Shown here one piece after another: positions 44,451 through 55,971 of a stretch of DNA of 64,000 nt. The stretch covers positions 3,407,976-3,471,975 of the forward strand of contig ML058405.1 of assembly GCA_003013855.2 (NCBI GenBank), written 5' to 3'. Both the position numbers and the translations under genes were made by a program. This DNA comes from Liriodendron chinense (Eukaryota; Streptophyta; Magnoliopsida; Magnoliales; Magnoliaceae). A model generated the notes under the pieces. It was not told the DNA's origin. It made no database searches and saw only the letters and a program-made list of their open reading frames with translations. Position 1 is the stretch's first letter; each line of letters starts with the position of its first letter.

Positions 44451-46632
44451 ATGGCTGGGAACTCTGACGAGACCACCGTTCCTCTAGGCGATGCCACTCC
44501 GGAATCCTCTGCTTCTAGCAGTGCGAGGGTTCCGGCAGGGAGATATACAGCATCCAGGTATCCTTCTGTTTTATCAGAGGATCGGCTGGCTGAGTTACGG
44601 GAGAGATATCTTATCCCCGACTCAGTCATTCTCCGATTGCCCGGAGATGGAGAGACACCAGACTCCCCTCCCCCAGGATGCGTAGCTTTTTACGAGTCCC
44701 AACTCATCCTGGGGGTACGCCTCCCCCTCCATCCCTTCATACACGACGTTCTACGATGTTATAAGATTGCCCCCGGGCAGCTCATCGTGAACGGATGGAG
44801 GGTAATTCTGGGCTCCTTTGCCCTCTGGGCTGAGGCCGGCAACGGGAAACTCACGGCGGAGGAGTTCCTCTGTATGTTCCGTCTGAAGAAAGCACCCTCC
44901 AGCGAAGGCTGGTACTACCTGTGCTACTGGCATCGGGATAACTTCGTGCTGGGAAACCCTCCTCGAACTATCCCGGCTGGAGGAAACGGTGGTTCTATGC
45001 TTCCGGGAACTGGGAGTCTGCTTCCTCCAGGGGTCCAGGAGTTACCCATTTTTTCTGTGAAGGTAGGCACAGTCCCGCATTGTGCAATTTTCTCCAGTTA
45101 AGATTTTAGGGTTTCACTTCATTCTTTGACCTCTGTTTGTGCTCGCAGGTATCCCGGCCTTGAGAAAACCAAATTTGAAGGGAGGGATCAACGAGAAGAT
45201 AGTCAGGGTATACAAGGTGCCTGTTGGTGATAGGCACATCGAGACTTGCTTGTCTCCCTCGCGACTTGCAACAGTGGGCTTAATATCGAGCGAAGAAGTC
45301 GCGATGACAAAGGCGGGAGAAAAGAGGGGTCTGTTGCCTCGTCTCAAGGGCACGAACTCCAAGAGGCAAAAGAAAACAACTGCCGAACCACCTCAACCAC
45401 CCGTCCGTAAGGGTAGCGATCAGCCTGCCCTTCTTGCGAGCACGGCGGGGGCACCGGCAGGGCCCAATATTTCCTCACTGGTGGTCGCACCTGGACCGCT
45501 AGTGATAAACATCGCTGACAACTCCTCGGATGGGGCAGGGTCCAGCTGCCCCCCAGCTGAAGAGGCTCGAGAGCAAATAGAGCCTCGAGAGCCGGCTCCT
45601 GTTCGCGAGCTGATCCCTGCTGCCGAGCAGGGACCTGCTCGCGAGTCGATGGCCCCACCTCGCGAGCCGGCTGGGTTGGTCGTTGCCCAACCGTCTGGAA
45701 GTGGGACATATTCTATCCCTCGCCACCTTCATCCAGTATGCAAATTTTTGTTCAAGAAAGTTTCCCCCCAAACCTTCGGCTCTCTTCCCGAGCCAAGCCC
45801 TGAGAACCTCTTCCTCGAAGCGGGGGTGAGGATGGTTCAAGTAAGACCCTGCCAAGGCCTGCTTTAATCTGTTGTTACGTTCCAGAATACTTTCTCACAT
45901 TTTTCGTTACTTTTGCAGGGCTTAGATCTTATCCTGCGAACGAGGCATGATATCGTTGCCGCCCGTCGCGTGATAGATGAAGCTGAGGGGAAGAGAGCTG
46001 CCTTGGAGAAGGCAGTTCAAGGAAGGGATCAACTCCTCAAGTCCCGTGAGGCAGTGATCTCTAAGAGAGATGAGGAAATTAAGATCCTCATAGAGAAAGT
46101 CCAAGTTTTAACCGAGAGGTATCAAGCTTTGGACTCTAAGTTCGCGAAGCTCGCCGATTTGAAGGAGAAGGCGGAGAGAGAGAGGGAGATCTTTCGCCAA
46201 GACAAGATCTCGCTAGAGGAGCGGCTAACGGAGGCCAGGTCGCAGCTCAAAGAAGCCACTGACAACTTGGAGAAGGAGCACTCCGCTCTCGCACAGCTCA
46301 AGGACGACTCGATCCACTGGGACGAGGAGAAAGTCGCCCTTGTAAAAATGCTCTCGGAGGAAGGTCCTCGGGCAATTTCCGAGTTCCGGACTTCGCAGCT
46401 ATATGACGATGAGAGATATGAGTCATATGATGCTGGTCGCGACTTTGCGCTAAGAGTAGTGCAACGAATGGTCCCATCCTTCGATATGGGGGAATTTGGG
46501 CGAATCGCGACCATCATAGCTGCAGAGGAGCAGGCTGCTGCTGAGAACGAGGTGACCGAAGTCACGCAGGCTGGAGGGGCTCCAGAAATGGGCCCTGAAG
46601 TCGAGAGCACGGCTCCTCCTCCGAGAGATTGA
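44451..46632 (+). CDS. Antisense three-exon gene of the Gypsy element (PF04195-type, coiled coil), one frameshift
   Basis: Exons are 44451-45062, 45149-45840 and 45919-46632. Introns of 86 and 78 bp have GTAGGC/CGCAG and GTAAGA/TGCAG borders, phases 1 and 0. Exon 1 encodes the domain known as putative gypsy-type transposon (PF04195), with PLHPFIHDVLRCYKIAPGQL and EGWYYLCYWHR. A one-base loss near 44975 shifts the frame; the expected WRKRWFYASGNWE lies in the next frame and leads in phase into exon 2. Exon 2 is Pro-, Glu- and Ala-rich. Exon 3 is a long coiled coil (45950-46370) ending at TGA 46630. The role of such antisense genes is not settled. Splicing is inferred from sequence only. Confidence 0.75.
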
Positions 46633-47244
46633 TTTTCCTTTTTATTTTCCCCTCTCCTATACTTGCGAGCATATCTGTAAACATTTGACATTAATGACAA
46701 GATATTTTTGGAAGTGTTGTTGTTCTTGTTTACTTTCTTTTTCCCTTTCATGCAATGAATGCCTTCTCGTTCTTGTTTACTTTCTTTTCCTTTGTGCACT
46801 GAATGCCTTCCTGTTGCAATGAGTTATGCTCAACCCGGGGGGGTCGTAGCGACCATGCCCTCGTGGAGATAGACTGATCTATCGATTGAGAGATGTAATG
46901 TGCTCAATCCGGGGGGTCGTGACGACCATACCCTCGTAGAGATAGACTGATCTATCGATTGAGAGATGTAATGTGCTCAATCCGGGGGGTCGTGACGACC
47001 ATACCCTCGTAGAGATAGACTGATCTATCGATTGAGATTCCAAGTTTACCAAGGGTAGAAGGAAGGTCATCCATAAAATGAAAATGCGACCATCCTAGGT
47101 GAATTTAACCCTACCAAAGGTAGGTAATTGGCCAAGGGAATGTATGCATCCTCTTCAGGGCTATTCAGGTCCAAGTAAATGGAATAGCAACCAAAAGATA
47201 TCTTTCACTTTATTCATAAAATGTTGTTATGAACTACATCGAAT
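46633..47244. other. Region between the convergent antisense gene and pol
   Basis: Holds the 3' ends of two convergent units and the 74-bp repeats. From 47040 to 47244 no signal beyond AT-rich sequence is seen. Confidence 0.6.
46827..47035. repeat. Three tandem copies of a 73-74-bp unit
   Basis: TGCTCAA starts at 46827, 46901 and 46974. Each unit contains GGGGGGTCGT, GACCAT, CCCTCGT and TAGACTGATCTATCGATTGA. The last includes an AT-rich near-palindrome (GATCTATCGATT). Confidence 0.92.
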
Positions 47245-50200
47245 CTAGGGGTAATATCGTAGCAAATGCTCCACGTGCCAAGGGCGACGTACGGGCTTTC
47301 CCTGCATGTCTTCAAGGTAATAAGTACCGGGTCGCACAATCTTAATAACCCGATAAGGGCCTTCCCAATTTGGATCCAGCGAACGAGCGGGAACCCCGAG
47401 TCTTTGCCTCAGGACCAAATCTCCGAGCTGGAAGGACCTAGGCCGAACTTTAGCATTTTGATAGCGAGCAATACGTTGCTGATATGCGACCGCTCGTAAT
47501 TGGGAGGTATTTCTTCGTTCTTCCAAGAGGTCGAGATGAAGTCGAAGATCTTCCTGATTACCTGTGGGGTCATACTGTTCGATCCGATACGAGGGCACTT
47601 GAATTTCCACTGGTACTACCGCATCGACACCAAATGCTAAGGAAAAAGGGGTCTCACCCGTTGATGTACGAGTTGTAGTCCTATATGCCCATAATACCTC
47701 TGGTAGAAGTTCTGGCCATTCACCTTTGCATTCACCAAGCTTGGTTTTTAAATGGTGCTTAATGATTTTGTTCACAGCCTCGACCTGCCCATTCGCCTGA
47801 GGATGATATGGAGAAGTGCGGAGATTACGTATCTTCTATTTGTCACAAAATTCATCAAAGGCCGCGTTGTCGAACTGCGTTCCGTTGTCGGTAATTATAG
47901 TGTGAGGGAGTCCGAAACGGCATATGATATTTCTCCATATGAACTTGGTAGTTTGTTTCTCAGTAATCTTGGCTAATGGTTCTGCCTCGGCCCATTTGGT
48001 GAAGTAATCAACCGCCATAATTGCAAACTTATTTTGTCCCTTTCCCATGGGCAAGGGTCCAATGATATCGACCCCCCACTGAGCGAAAGGCCAAGGGCTA
48101 TCAACTGGAGTCATCCGTTCGGATGGTACATGAGGTATAGGTGAATATCGTTGGCACTTGTCACATTTTTTAGAAAATTCAATTGCATCTGCTTTCATAG
48201 TGGGCCAATAATATCCTTGCCGCATCGCTTTATATGCTAGGGCATCTGCTTTCATAGTGGGCCAATAATATCCTTACCGCATCGCTTTATATGCTAGGGC
48301 ATCTGCTTTCATAATGGGCCAATAATATCCTTGCCGCATCGCTTTATATGCTAGGGATCGCCCCCTGGGGTGATTACCACATGCCCCCTGGTGTACTTCG
48401 TCTAGAACACAAAGTGCTTCTTCTGGATGAAGACACCTTAAATAAGGCAAGGAAAAGCTCTTGCACAACAATATTCCGTCTTGCAAGGTATACCTGGCAG
48501 CCCGAAGGTGAATTTGTCTTGCAGCTTTCTTGTCCTCTGGTAGGTATCCGTCTCTGAGATACAGGATGATGGGATCCATCCAGCATGGAGATGATTGTAC
48601 CGATATTACTTGCTCGGGAGTCGTTTGGTCGATACTTAGGTTCTGACGATGCTCGATGGGGACCGAATGTGATAACTCAGATTCTGGTGCAGAGGCGAGC
48701 TTTGCCAGGGAATCGGCAAGTTGGTTCTTCTCGCGAGGAATATGAATTATTTCATAAGTCTTCAGTTTTGCGAGTAGGATGAGGACACGAGACTTGTATA
48801 AGGCCATCCTTTCTTCTTTGGCCTCGAATTCACCAAGAACTTAGTTGACAATGAGCTAGGAGTCGCTATGAATTAACAGATTCTGAATTGCGAGGACAAT
48901 GGCCAGTTCGAGACCAACGATCAGGGCCTCATATTCTGCATCATTATTTGAGACGCGAGAATCGAAACGTAGAGCATACTGGAAATGCGACCCGTCGGGA
49001 GCCACTAAAATCAGGCCCGCTCCGCTGCCAGTGGCCCGCGACGACCCGTCCACGAAGAGTGACCAAGAAGGCTGGTCGCTGGTCATGGTATTATCATCGG
49101 AGGAGTATGTGAATTCGGTGATGAAGTCAGCCACGGCCTGGCCCTTGACTGCGGTCCTGGGACAGAATGAGATATCGTGCTCGCTGATCTCGACCGCCCA
49201 TTTAGTCAAGCGTCCGGAAGCCTCAGGTTTTTGGAGGACTTGCCGTAGTGGATGATTTGTTGGTACTAGAATAGCGTGAGCTTAGAAGTATGGTCGCAGT
49301 TTTCGAGCTACTGTGACTAAGGCTAGGGCCAGCTTCTCCATATCAGAATACCTAGTTTCTGCATCAACCATTGCTCGACTGATATAATAAACGGGCCTTT
49401 GCACCCCGGAATCTTCTCTTATTAAAGCGGCGCTAACAGCCGTAGAGGACACAGATAAATACAGAATGAGTTGCTCATGTGCTACAGGTTTAGATAAAAT
49501 GGGGGGTGTGCTCATGTATAGCTTCAATTGTTGAAAGGCTTCCTCACATTGTGGCGTCCATTTCCAATCAGACTTGGCCGTTGCACGAAGGAGTTTGAAG
49601 AATGGTAAGCACTTGTCAGATGCTCGCGAGATGAATCTATTCAATGATGCGATGAGACCAGCCAGACGCTGGACGTCCTTCAGAATGGTGGGGGATTTCA
49701 TCTCTACCAATGCTTTTATCTTTTCAGGATTTGCCTCAATTCCGCGCTGACCAACCATGAACCCGAGAAATTTTCCTGCAGACACTCCGAATGCACATTT
49801 TTCTGGGTTCAATTTCATTTGATACCTCCTCATTAGGCCGAAGGCTTCTCGAAGATCAGAAATATGATCATCTTCTACGGTACTTTTCACGAGCATGTCA
49901 TCGACATAAACTTCCATATTCCTACCGATTTGAGCGGCGAATATTTTGTTGACGAGACGTTGATAAGTGGCCCCTGCATTTTTAAGACCGAACGGCATTA
50001 CCTGGTAGCAATATAATCCCCGATCTGTGATGAAGGCGGTATGCTGGCTATCAGGTGGATGCATCATGATCTGGTTGTAACCAGAATAAGCATCCATAAA
50101 ACTGAGCAGAGCGTGTCCAGCTGTTGAATCAACCAACTGGTCAATCCGCGGTGTCGGGAAGCTATCTTTGGGGCATGCTTTGTTCAAATCTGAATAGTCA

Positions 50201-51180
50201 ATGCACATTCTCCATTTGCCATTAGCTTTCCGGACGAGAACCACGTTCGCGACCCACTCTGGGTAGTCTACTTCTTTTATGAAATTGACCGTGAGTAGCT
50301 TCTCGACTTCAGCTTTGATCGCCATTTGTCTTTCTGTAGTGAAGACACGTCGACGCTGGTGTACGGGCTTATGTTTCGGGTCGATATTGAGACGATGTAC
50401 AATGACATTGGGGTCGATGCCTGGCATATCTTTATGAGACCAAGCAAACACGTCCTGGTATTCGGTGAGGAAACGGACCAGATCTTCATGATGGACACTG
50501 GTTAAAGAGGATCCAATGTATACGACCCTGGACGGGTCGCCTTTGGTTAAGTGAATCGCCATTGTTTCTTCCCCAGGAGTTCCTGATTGGAGAGTATTCT
50601 CTCTCGGATCCAACGAAGTGTTGGTGGGAAAGTTGGGTGAACCCTGTGCTATCTCCATAACGGGCGTCGCTTGAGCCTTCTTTCGATCTTGTAGGGTTAT
50701 CTGGTAGCAAGACCGTGCCTCCTGTTGACTTCCTCACACGACCCCGATACCATTTGGGGTAGGAAATTTGACACACAGATATGAAGGGTGCAAGGCTGCC
50801 CCAATCTTAGTAAGAGACGGCCGCCCCAAAATGGCGTTGTACGCTGATTTTCGATCCACCATGAGGAAGTTTACGAAGACGGTAGTCTTCGTTGGATTTT
50901 CTCCAAAAGTAACTGGGAGATCAATGCTTCCTTCAGGTGTAACTATCTCACCTCCGAAACCGACGAGAGGGGTCGAAACTGGCTTGAGTAGGCTTCTGGC
51001 AAGTGCCATCTTGTTGAAAGCCTCCAAGTATAGAATATCGGCTGAGCTACCTGTATCCACCATAATTCGATGTGTCAGATAATTTAATACCTTCAATGTG
51101 ACTACAATAGAGTCTTCGTGCGGGAAGTGAATTCCCATTGCATCTTCGAGAGTGAAGGAAATTGGAGGATGGCTGGTTTT
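47245..51180 (-). pseudogene. Tat-type Gypsy pol: protease, RT, RNase H, second RNase H, integrase
   Basis: A single minus-strand frame runs from about 51180 to 47245. Protease: VDTGSSADILY (about 51040). RT: WRMCIDYSDLNKACPKD, SFMDAYSGYNQI and an intact YVDDMLVKS. RNase H: RPVYYISRAMVDAETRYSDM. Second, archaeal-type RNase H: SLFVDGSSRATGSGAG and NNDAEYEALI. Integrase: CDKCQ, GVDIIGPLP, ITDNGTQFD and NGQVEAV, so D, D and E are present; then WEGPYRV and the C-terminal HVEHLLRYYP. Six stops interrupt the frame (50734 TGA, 49282 TAA, 48856 TAG, 48841 TAA, 48274 TAA, 47836 TAG) and no frameshift occurs. Before decay it could have supplied replication and integration functions. Confidence 0.92.
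48185..48355 (-). repeat. 57-bp in-frame triplication in integrase N-terminus
   Basis: GCATCTGCTTTCATA starts at 48185, 48242 and 48299, giving units of exactly 57 bp (19 codons, including LAYKAMRQGYYWP). Single-copy relatives carry this piece once, just before the zinc-binding CDKCQ. The middle unit has TAA in place of CAA. Confidence 0.9.
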
Positions 51181-51419
51181 TTACGAGCTAGACGTCTGTT
51201 CCAGCCAATAGATTTGCTGGGGTTCTTTGGACGCCTTTCAAGCGTATGCTTTTCTTGAAGCTTGAGAGTCGCCCCCGCAAGCTGGTCCTCCGACGATGGT
51301 GCGGATTTCTCCCGTAGGCTCAGCGTCCTCTTGGTCAGTTTGATGATGAGGCTGTTCCTTTTGGCGAGATGAGGTCTTCGCCCTTTCTGGTGATTGATTT
51401 TTACGATCAAGTCGTTTCC
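51181..51419 (-). pseudogene. Gag remnant of the Tat-type element
   Basis: Only about 240 bp separate the primer site from the protease frame, where a gag gene of well over 1 kb is expected. The short frame (Lys- and Arg-rich, 51434-51102) may be the last part of gag. No zinc knuckle or gag core is visible. Confidence 0.5.
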
Positions 51420-51436
51420 CACAGACGGCGCCAAAC
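51420..51436 (-). other. Primer-binding site of the Tat-type element
   Basis: The minus strand reads TTTGGCGCCGTCTGTGG, directly at the LTR edge, the form usual in Tat-lineage elements. Confidence 0.8.
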
Positions 51437-52456
51437 TGTTAACGTCCGATTTTGTAACAGGATCCTCCGGTCGTTCACCTTCTCTCCAATAGGGATTTCC
51501 TCCGCCAGACCTGTAAAGAGACAGAAAGCAACTTAGGGTGGTTGATGTCCAGCCGTTAGCCCTCCGATGCTTAAGTCAGGCAAAGCAAGAAGAATAGCCA
51601 AGCAAAGCGAGACCAGGGATTGAATATTGTGTACCTTTCTCTTAATGGAGTCATCCCTTTATATAGATCTGAAGCGATCCAATCTGTTACGTAAGATATC
51701 GAGATCCCGCTGATTTCGTGGGATAAGATCCTTATCCTTAGAGACGAGATCTAACCCAATTACTTATTTTGGCAATCACGTTCCTTGATAACAATCCCTT
51801 GAGATTCGGAACCACAAGAGAAGATAAGCCCAAAATCGACCTATACGGGCTGCTGATGGTAGGCGTGGTAGTAGCGCTGATTGCTCATGTAGAGTTGGAA
51901 GCCGTAGTTGGAGTCATAACCGACGAAAAGGAAAGAGACGCCGAAGGGGCGGAGACCACCGAACTGGGTGTAGCCCTGCTTGGTGTCACAGAGGGATTGG
52001 ACGAGCTGCTCGACGGGAATCGGGTGCTGGTACTGAAGGCTAAGGGGTGTCGCCACAGAAAAAGATGTTCGCATGTTGGAATATGGTCGCGAGTCCAACT
52101 GTTCGGTCATTCAGATGTAACACTTTTCAATGACTTGTGAGAAGGTTTGCTCGCAAATCAAGAAGGGAATCTCTGCTTTGCTTTATCTGACTATTGGCTA
52201 TGGGAACTCGAGGCCTTGCGAATAGGTGCTCCATATTTATCCATCCTGCGACTCTCGAACAACTTATCTCGAGAGTCGAGTGGGCGTCCCGCACTTACCC
52301 AATCTGCGACTCTCGAGCATATGATCTCGAGAGTTGAATGGGCACTCCGTATTTACTCGATCTGCGACTCTCGCTCAGATGATCTCGAGAGTCGGATGGG
52401 CGTCCGCGTAAAATCTTTAACAGCTAAGTTGGATCTCCATCATTTTGCCTATAACA
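51437..52456 (-). repeat. Tat-type Gypsy 5' LTR
   Basis: 1020 bp, with three 58-bp units (52250, 52308, 52366). A minus-strand TATATAAAGGG core promoter is at 51655-51665. Apart from the missing unit it is nearly identical to the 3' LTR; by eye there are roughly 15-20 differences. Confidence 0.92.
51655..51665 (-). promoter_or_regulatory. TATA box for the Tat-type genomic transcript
   Basis: The minus strand reads TATATAAAGGG in the 5' LTR. The same sequence is at 43155-43165 in the 3' LTR. Confidence 0.65.
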
Positions 52457-52461
52457 GTTAC

Positions 52462-53930
52462 ATTCCGATCCATAAATGAGAGAACAGTGGAACGATTTAA
52501 TGAAGTCACAAGAGATCGATTTCATCGAGGACGATTTCCCAAACAGGAAGACGTCTCAAAATTCTATAGAATTCTTAGAAATGCAAGACTCTGACTCTGA
52601 CCTTGACTTAATCCCTGTCACCCAGCAGTCACTCGACGAGGGCAGGGACAATGATCACCCACCTGTCGGTCCAGCTGATCTAGCGATCGCCAAGGACAGT
52701 GGGAGGGATCTATTGTCTAGTAGGAGCATACTACAAGAGGCAGAGACTAACTCAAGTCATGAACCTGGACTTAGAATGAGCACTTGTGGATTGAAACCCC
52801 ATTGTCATTTCAAGATTGAGGGGGAATCATTCATTGTTGATTCTCTAGATGACAATGAGCATGGCTCATATTAGGAGGCGTTGTCATCTCCTGCTGCGAA
52901 AGAGTAGATAAAAGTTATAGAGCATGAGATCTACTCCATGAAAAAGAGCCAACTCTGAAAACTTGTTGATCTTCTCCCTGGACACAAGACTGTTGGGGCC
53001 AAATGAGTCTTGAAAGTCAAGCAAAAGGTAGATGAAGCAATAGATAAGTTTAAGGCTCAACTAGTAGCTAAGGGCTACACATATGGAGGACATTGATTTG
53101 AGGAGGTGTTTTCCCCAATGGTGAAACTCGCCTCGATCCGCCTTATTCTAACTATTGTCCTACATTTGGATTTAGAACTCTACCAGATGGATGTCAAGAC
53201 AACATTTCTCAATGGAGACCTAGATGAGGAGATTTACATGGATCAGCCTATGGGTTTTAAGGTCAAGGGACAAGAGCACAAAGTCTACCGCCTTAAAAGT
53301 TCATATATGGCTTAAAACAATCATTTAGGCAGTGGTATTTGAGATTCCATCAAGCCATCGCATCATATGGGTTTATGATGATTAAAGAAGACCATTGTAT
53401 GCACGTCAGACAATTCGGGTAAAATTTTCTAATCCTATCTCTATAGGTTAACAGCATTCTTTTAGCCGGAAATGGTAAGGAAATGTTAGTCGCCACTCAG
53501 AAGTAGTTGTCCCTCAATTTTGAGATGAAGGACATGGGTGAGGCATCTTTTTTACTCGAAATTAAGATCCATAGGGATTGCTCTAGAAGACTTCTTGGTC
53601 TCTCTCAAGAGACTTATATTAAGAAGATACTCGAGCGTTTCATAATACATAATTGTAAACTTATTAACACTCCTGTCGAGAAGGGTTCATGATTTAGTCT
53701 AAATCTTTATCCTATGACGGATGTAGAAAAAGATAAAATGATGTGATTTTCATATGCTAGCGCAGTTGGTAGTCTGATGTATGTTATGATATGTACTCGA
53801 CCAAATATCAGTTTCGTAGTGGGCTTAGTGAGTCGCTATCAGAGTAACCCAGGATTGGCTCGTCGAAAGGCGTCAATAGCATATTTTGATGCCTATGCGG
53901 GACTGCAAATTATATGTTATGCTATCATAG
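52462..53930 (+). pseudogene. Decayed Copia, linker, reverse transcriptase and start of RNase H
   Basis: Continuation of the Copia at 42573. An acidic linker is open from 52476 to 52874. RT motifs follow: KAQLVAKGYTYG, EEVFSPMVKLASIRLIL, LELYQMDVKTTFLNGDLDEE and IYMDQPMGF (53106-53315). Then come FEMKDMGEASFLLEIKIHRD and VGSLMYVMICTRPNISF with SRYQSNPG. Stops and frame changes are numerous, and the YVDD box is not readable near 53450. RNase H and the right LTR are not recognised. Confidence 0.82.
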
Positions 53931-54729
53931 GTTAGATCTCCGTCTATGAGGTTACTGTAATGCAGAGAGATCAACTATAAAGGAGAAGAAGATGGGTTTC
54001 ACCACTACCACACGATTTACAGTGTGGATTTTGCATGAAGAAGTGTGTTCCGTTAGACCTCTTCGTACGCCAGTGAAAGCGGTGTGACATTCTTCCTGCG
54101 ACGTGAGATGCATCTGGGAAGATCTAACAACCGAGCCTCCATCTTCCGTTGTTGTTGGATCCACGGATTCACGTGTAGGAAGATGATTTCCTAACAAGGG
54201 ATTTAAAGGAAAAGTGGTCGCTTGTTTCTATGGCTAGGGATAATTCTCTTTACAAAGTTTTTTTTTTTTCCTTTAAACATTGCTTTACAATTCAGTATGA
54301 AATTTTGTTGTCCAGTCTAACAAACCGTTCATGTGGACCTACCTTCTTGTGATCCCAATCCAAATTGTTAGTTTGGTTGGTACGAATTGCATATTGGAGA
54401 ACCCTAAATTCTCCACTATCAGATAATGAGACCCAGTAGATCACATTATCTTAGGTATGCAATGCTTGCACCTACACTAAAAAAATATCGTCCCTCTTAA
54501 TTGAGATCCATTCATTTACAATGTGGTTTTTTTCCCCTTTTCTTATTGTATATACAGGATGAAGGGAAGCTAAGGGAAGCTTTGAAACTATAGAATGCTT
54601 ACGGTGCATGTGACCTGCACAATAGAGAAGGAAGTAATTTCATCCCTTTCAAACACGTCAATGGCGCAAGAACACATCTCAAAACCCAAGTGCAAATAAA
54701 AGAAGTTGTCCTTTCCTCTGTTAGACTTG
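53931..54729. other. Non-genic interval
   Basis: No gene or element boundary is recognised. It may include decayed 3' sequence of the Copia ending near 53930. Confidence 0.45.
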
Positions 54730-54734
54730 GTTTT

Positions 54735-55924
54735 TGTAACGCCCCGGATTTTTTAGATTTATTTAAAAAATTTTGAAAATTCTTTTTTAATTTATTTTTT
54801 TATTAATTATTATACATTTACCATTGATTTGCGAATAGTGGGACATCCATAGGAGATCTGATAGGGGAGCCTTTACAAAAGTTGCTTAGAATGATCCCAT
54901 TAACTTTGTAGAAAGATCAGATTTCAAAAATCACGCACTTTTCAAATAATTACGAAAATGCCATTAGTTAAACTTAAGTTAAGATGTCATTTTTAAGTAT
55001 TATAGTTTCTGAAGATCAATTTCATGCAAAATCCTAGATTTAAGCTTTTAGGCATATATTAACCATACATGTCAAATTTCAGCCCTTAAATCATAGTAGA
55101 AGTGGTCTGATTATCAAATTAGCCCCTTAACCCTTGATTTTCATGTCCATCGAGTGAGGAAAGTAGATGGTTAGTTGTAGTCGAATATTTCTCTTCATAT
55201 GAGTGACTTGGATCGTCTTTATCATGGACCAATAGTGTGATTTGAGTGCCCCACCTTGATAAGCCTCTTTCTTATGCGCGAAGTTATCCCGTTATAGAAA
55301 TTTACGAGTTACCAACTCTTTTTAAATCTAAACCTTTCAATTTACCCACTTCTCACCATCAATCGCTTCTCAAATTTGGACCACCCATTATATTCATATG
55401 ACTACGGGTTTACACAAAATTTGGACCCTGATCTATAATCCTACACCGTTGAACCACAAAGTCAGCCCATTCCTTTTCCGCCAAAAGTTTAAATTTCAAA
55501 TCTAGGCATTTCTCACCATCAATCAACCGCTAAACTTTGTACAATTATTTGCCTATCATGATTACATATTTTTCTAAAATTTAGGCCCTGATCATCAAGC
55601 GTAGACCGTTAATTGATATAAAGCCCATTTTAGCACCCGTCAGGCCATTTTCAAGGATCGGCCAATCTAGAATATGGATCATCAAAAAATTTACGTATTC
55701 TGACTCTAGTCTTCAAACTTGATAAGATGAACGGATTAAAATTGATCAAAGATCACCCAAATATTGAGATTTGAGAAACTCACCTCAAGAGGTTGTTACA
55801 CAAGACCTCACACGCACGCCCTTCTTTTCTCTCCCCATGTGCTCACATCTCTCTCCTTATTCCTACTATACACCTCCAAGTCCTTTCTCCTAACCCTAGC
55901 CTCCATGCCCTAGAGAAAGAGAGA

Positions 55925-55971
<47 letters not shown>

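Larger units (their letters stand above)
42938..52456 (-). mobile_element. Tat-lineage Ty3/Gypsy retrotransposon with GTTAC duplication
   Basis: LTRs at 42938-44015 and 51437-52456 run TGTTAACGTC to CTATAACA. GTTAC flanks at 42933-42937 and 52457-52461. The primer site TTTGGCGCCGTCTGTGGGAA (minus) adjoins the right LTR, and a polypurine tract (CTTGGGGGGCATC, minus) adjoins the left one. The minus strand carries protease, RT, RNase H, a second RNase H and integrase in one frame. The plus strand carries an antisense gene with a PF04195-type domain. Gag is almost entirely missing. The LTRs differ by few substitutions and one 58-bp repeat unit, so it is the youngest large element here. Confidence 0.93.

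Noticed and set aside
45063..45101. Extension of the first antisense exon to the stop at about 45099
   Set aside because: The in-frame extension lacks the family sequence. The GT donor at 45063 and the phase-matched acceptor at 45148 fit better.
45344..46799. Long minus-strand frames opposite the antisense gene
   Set aside because: They mirror the plus-strand exons, which have splice borders, a known domain and a coiled coil. The minus-strand versions are Ser-rich shadows.
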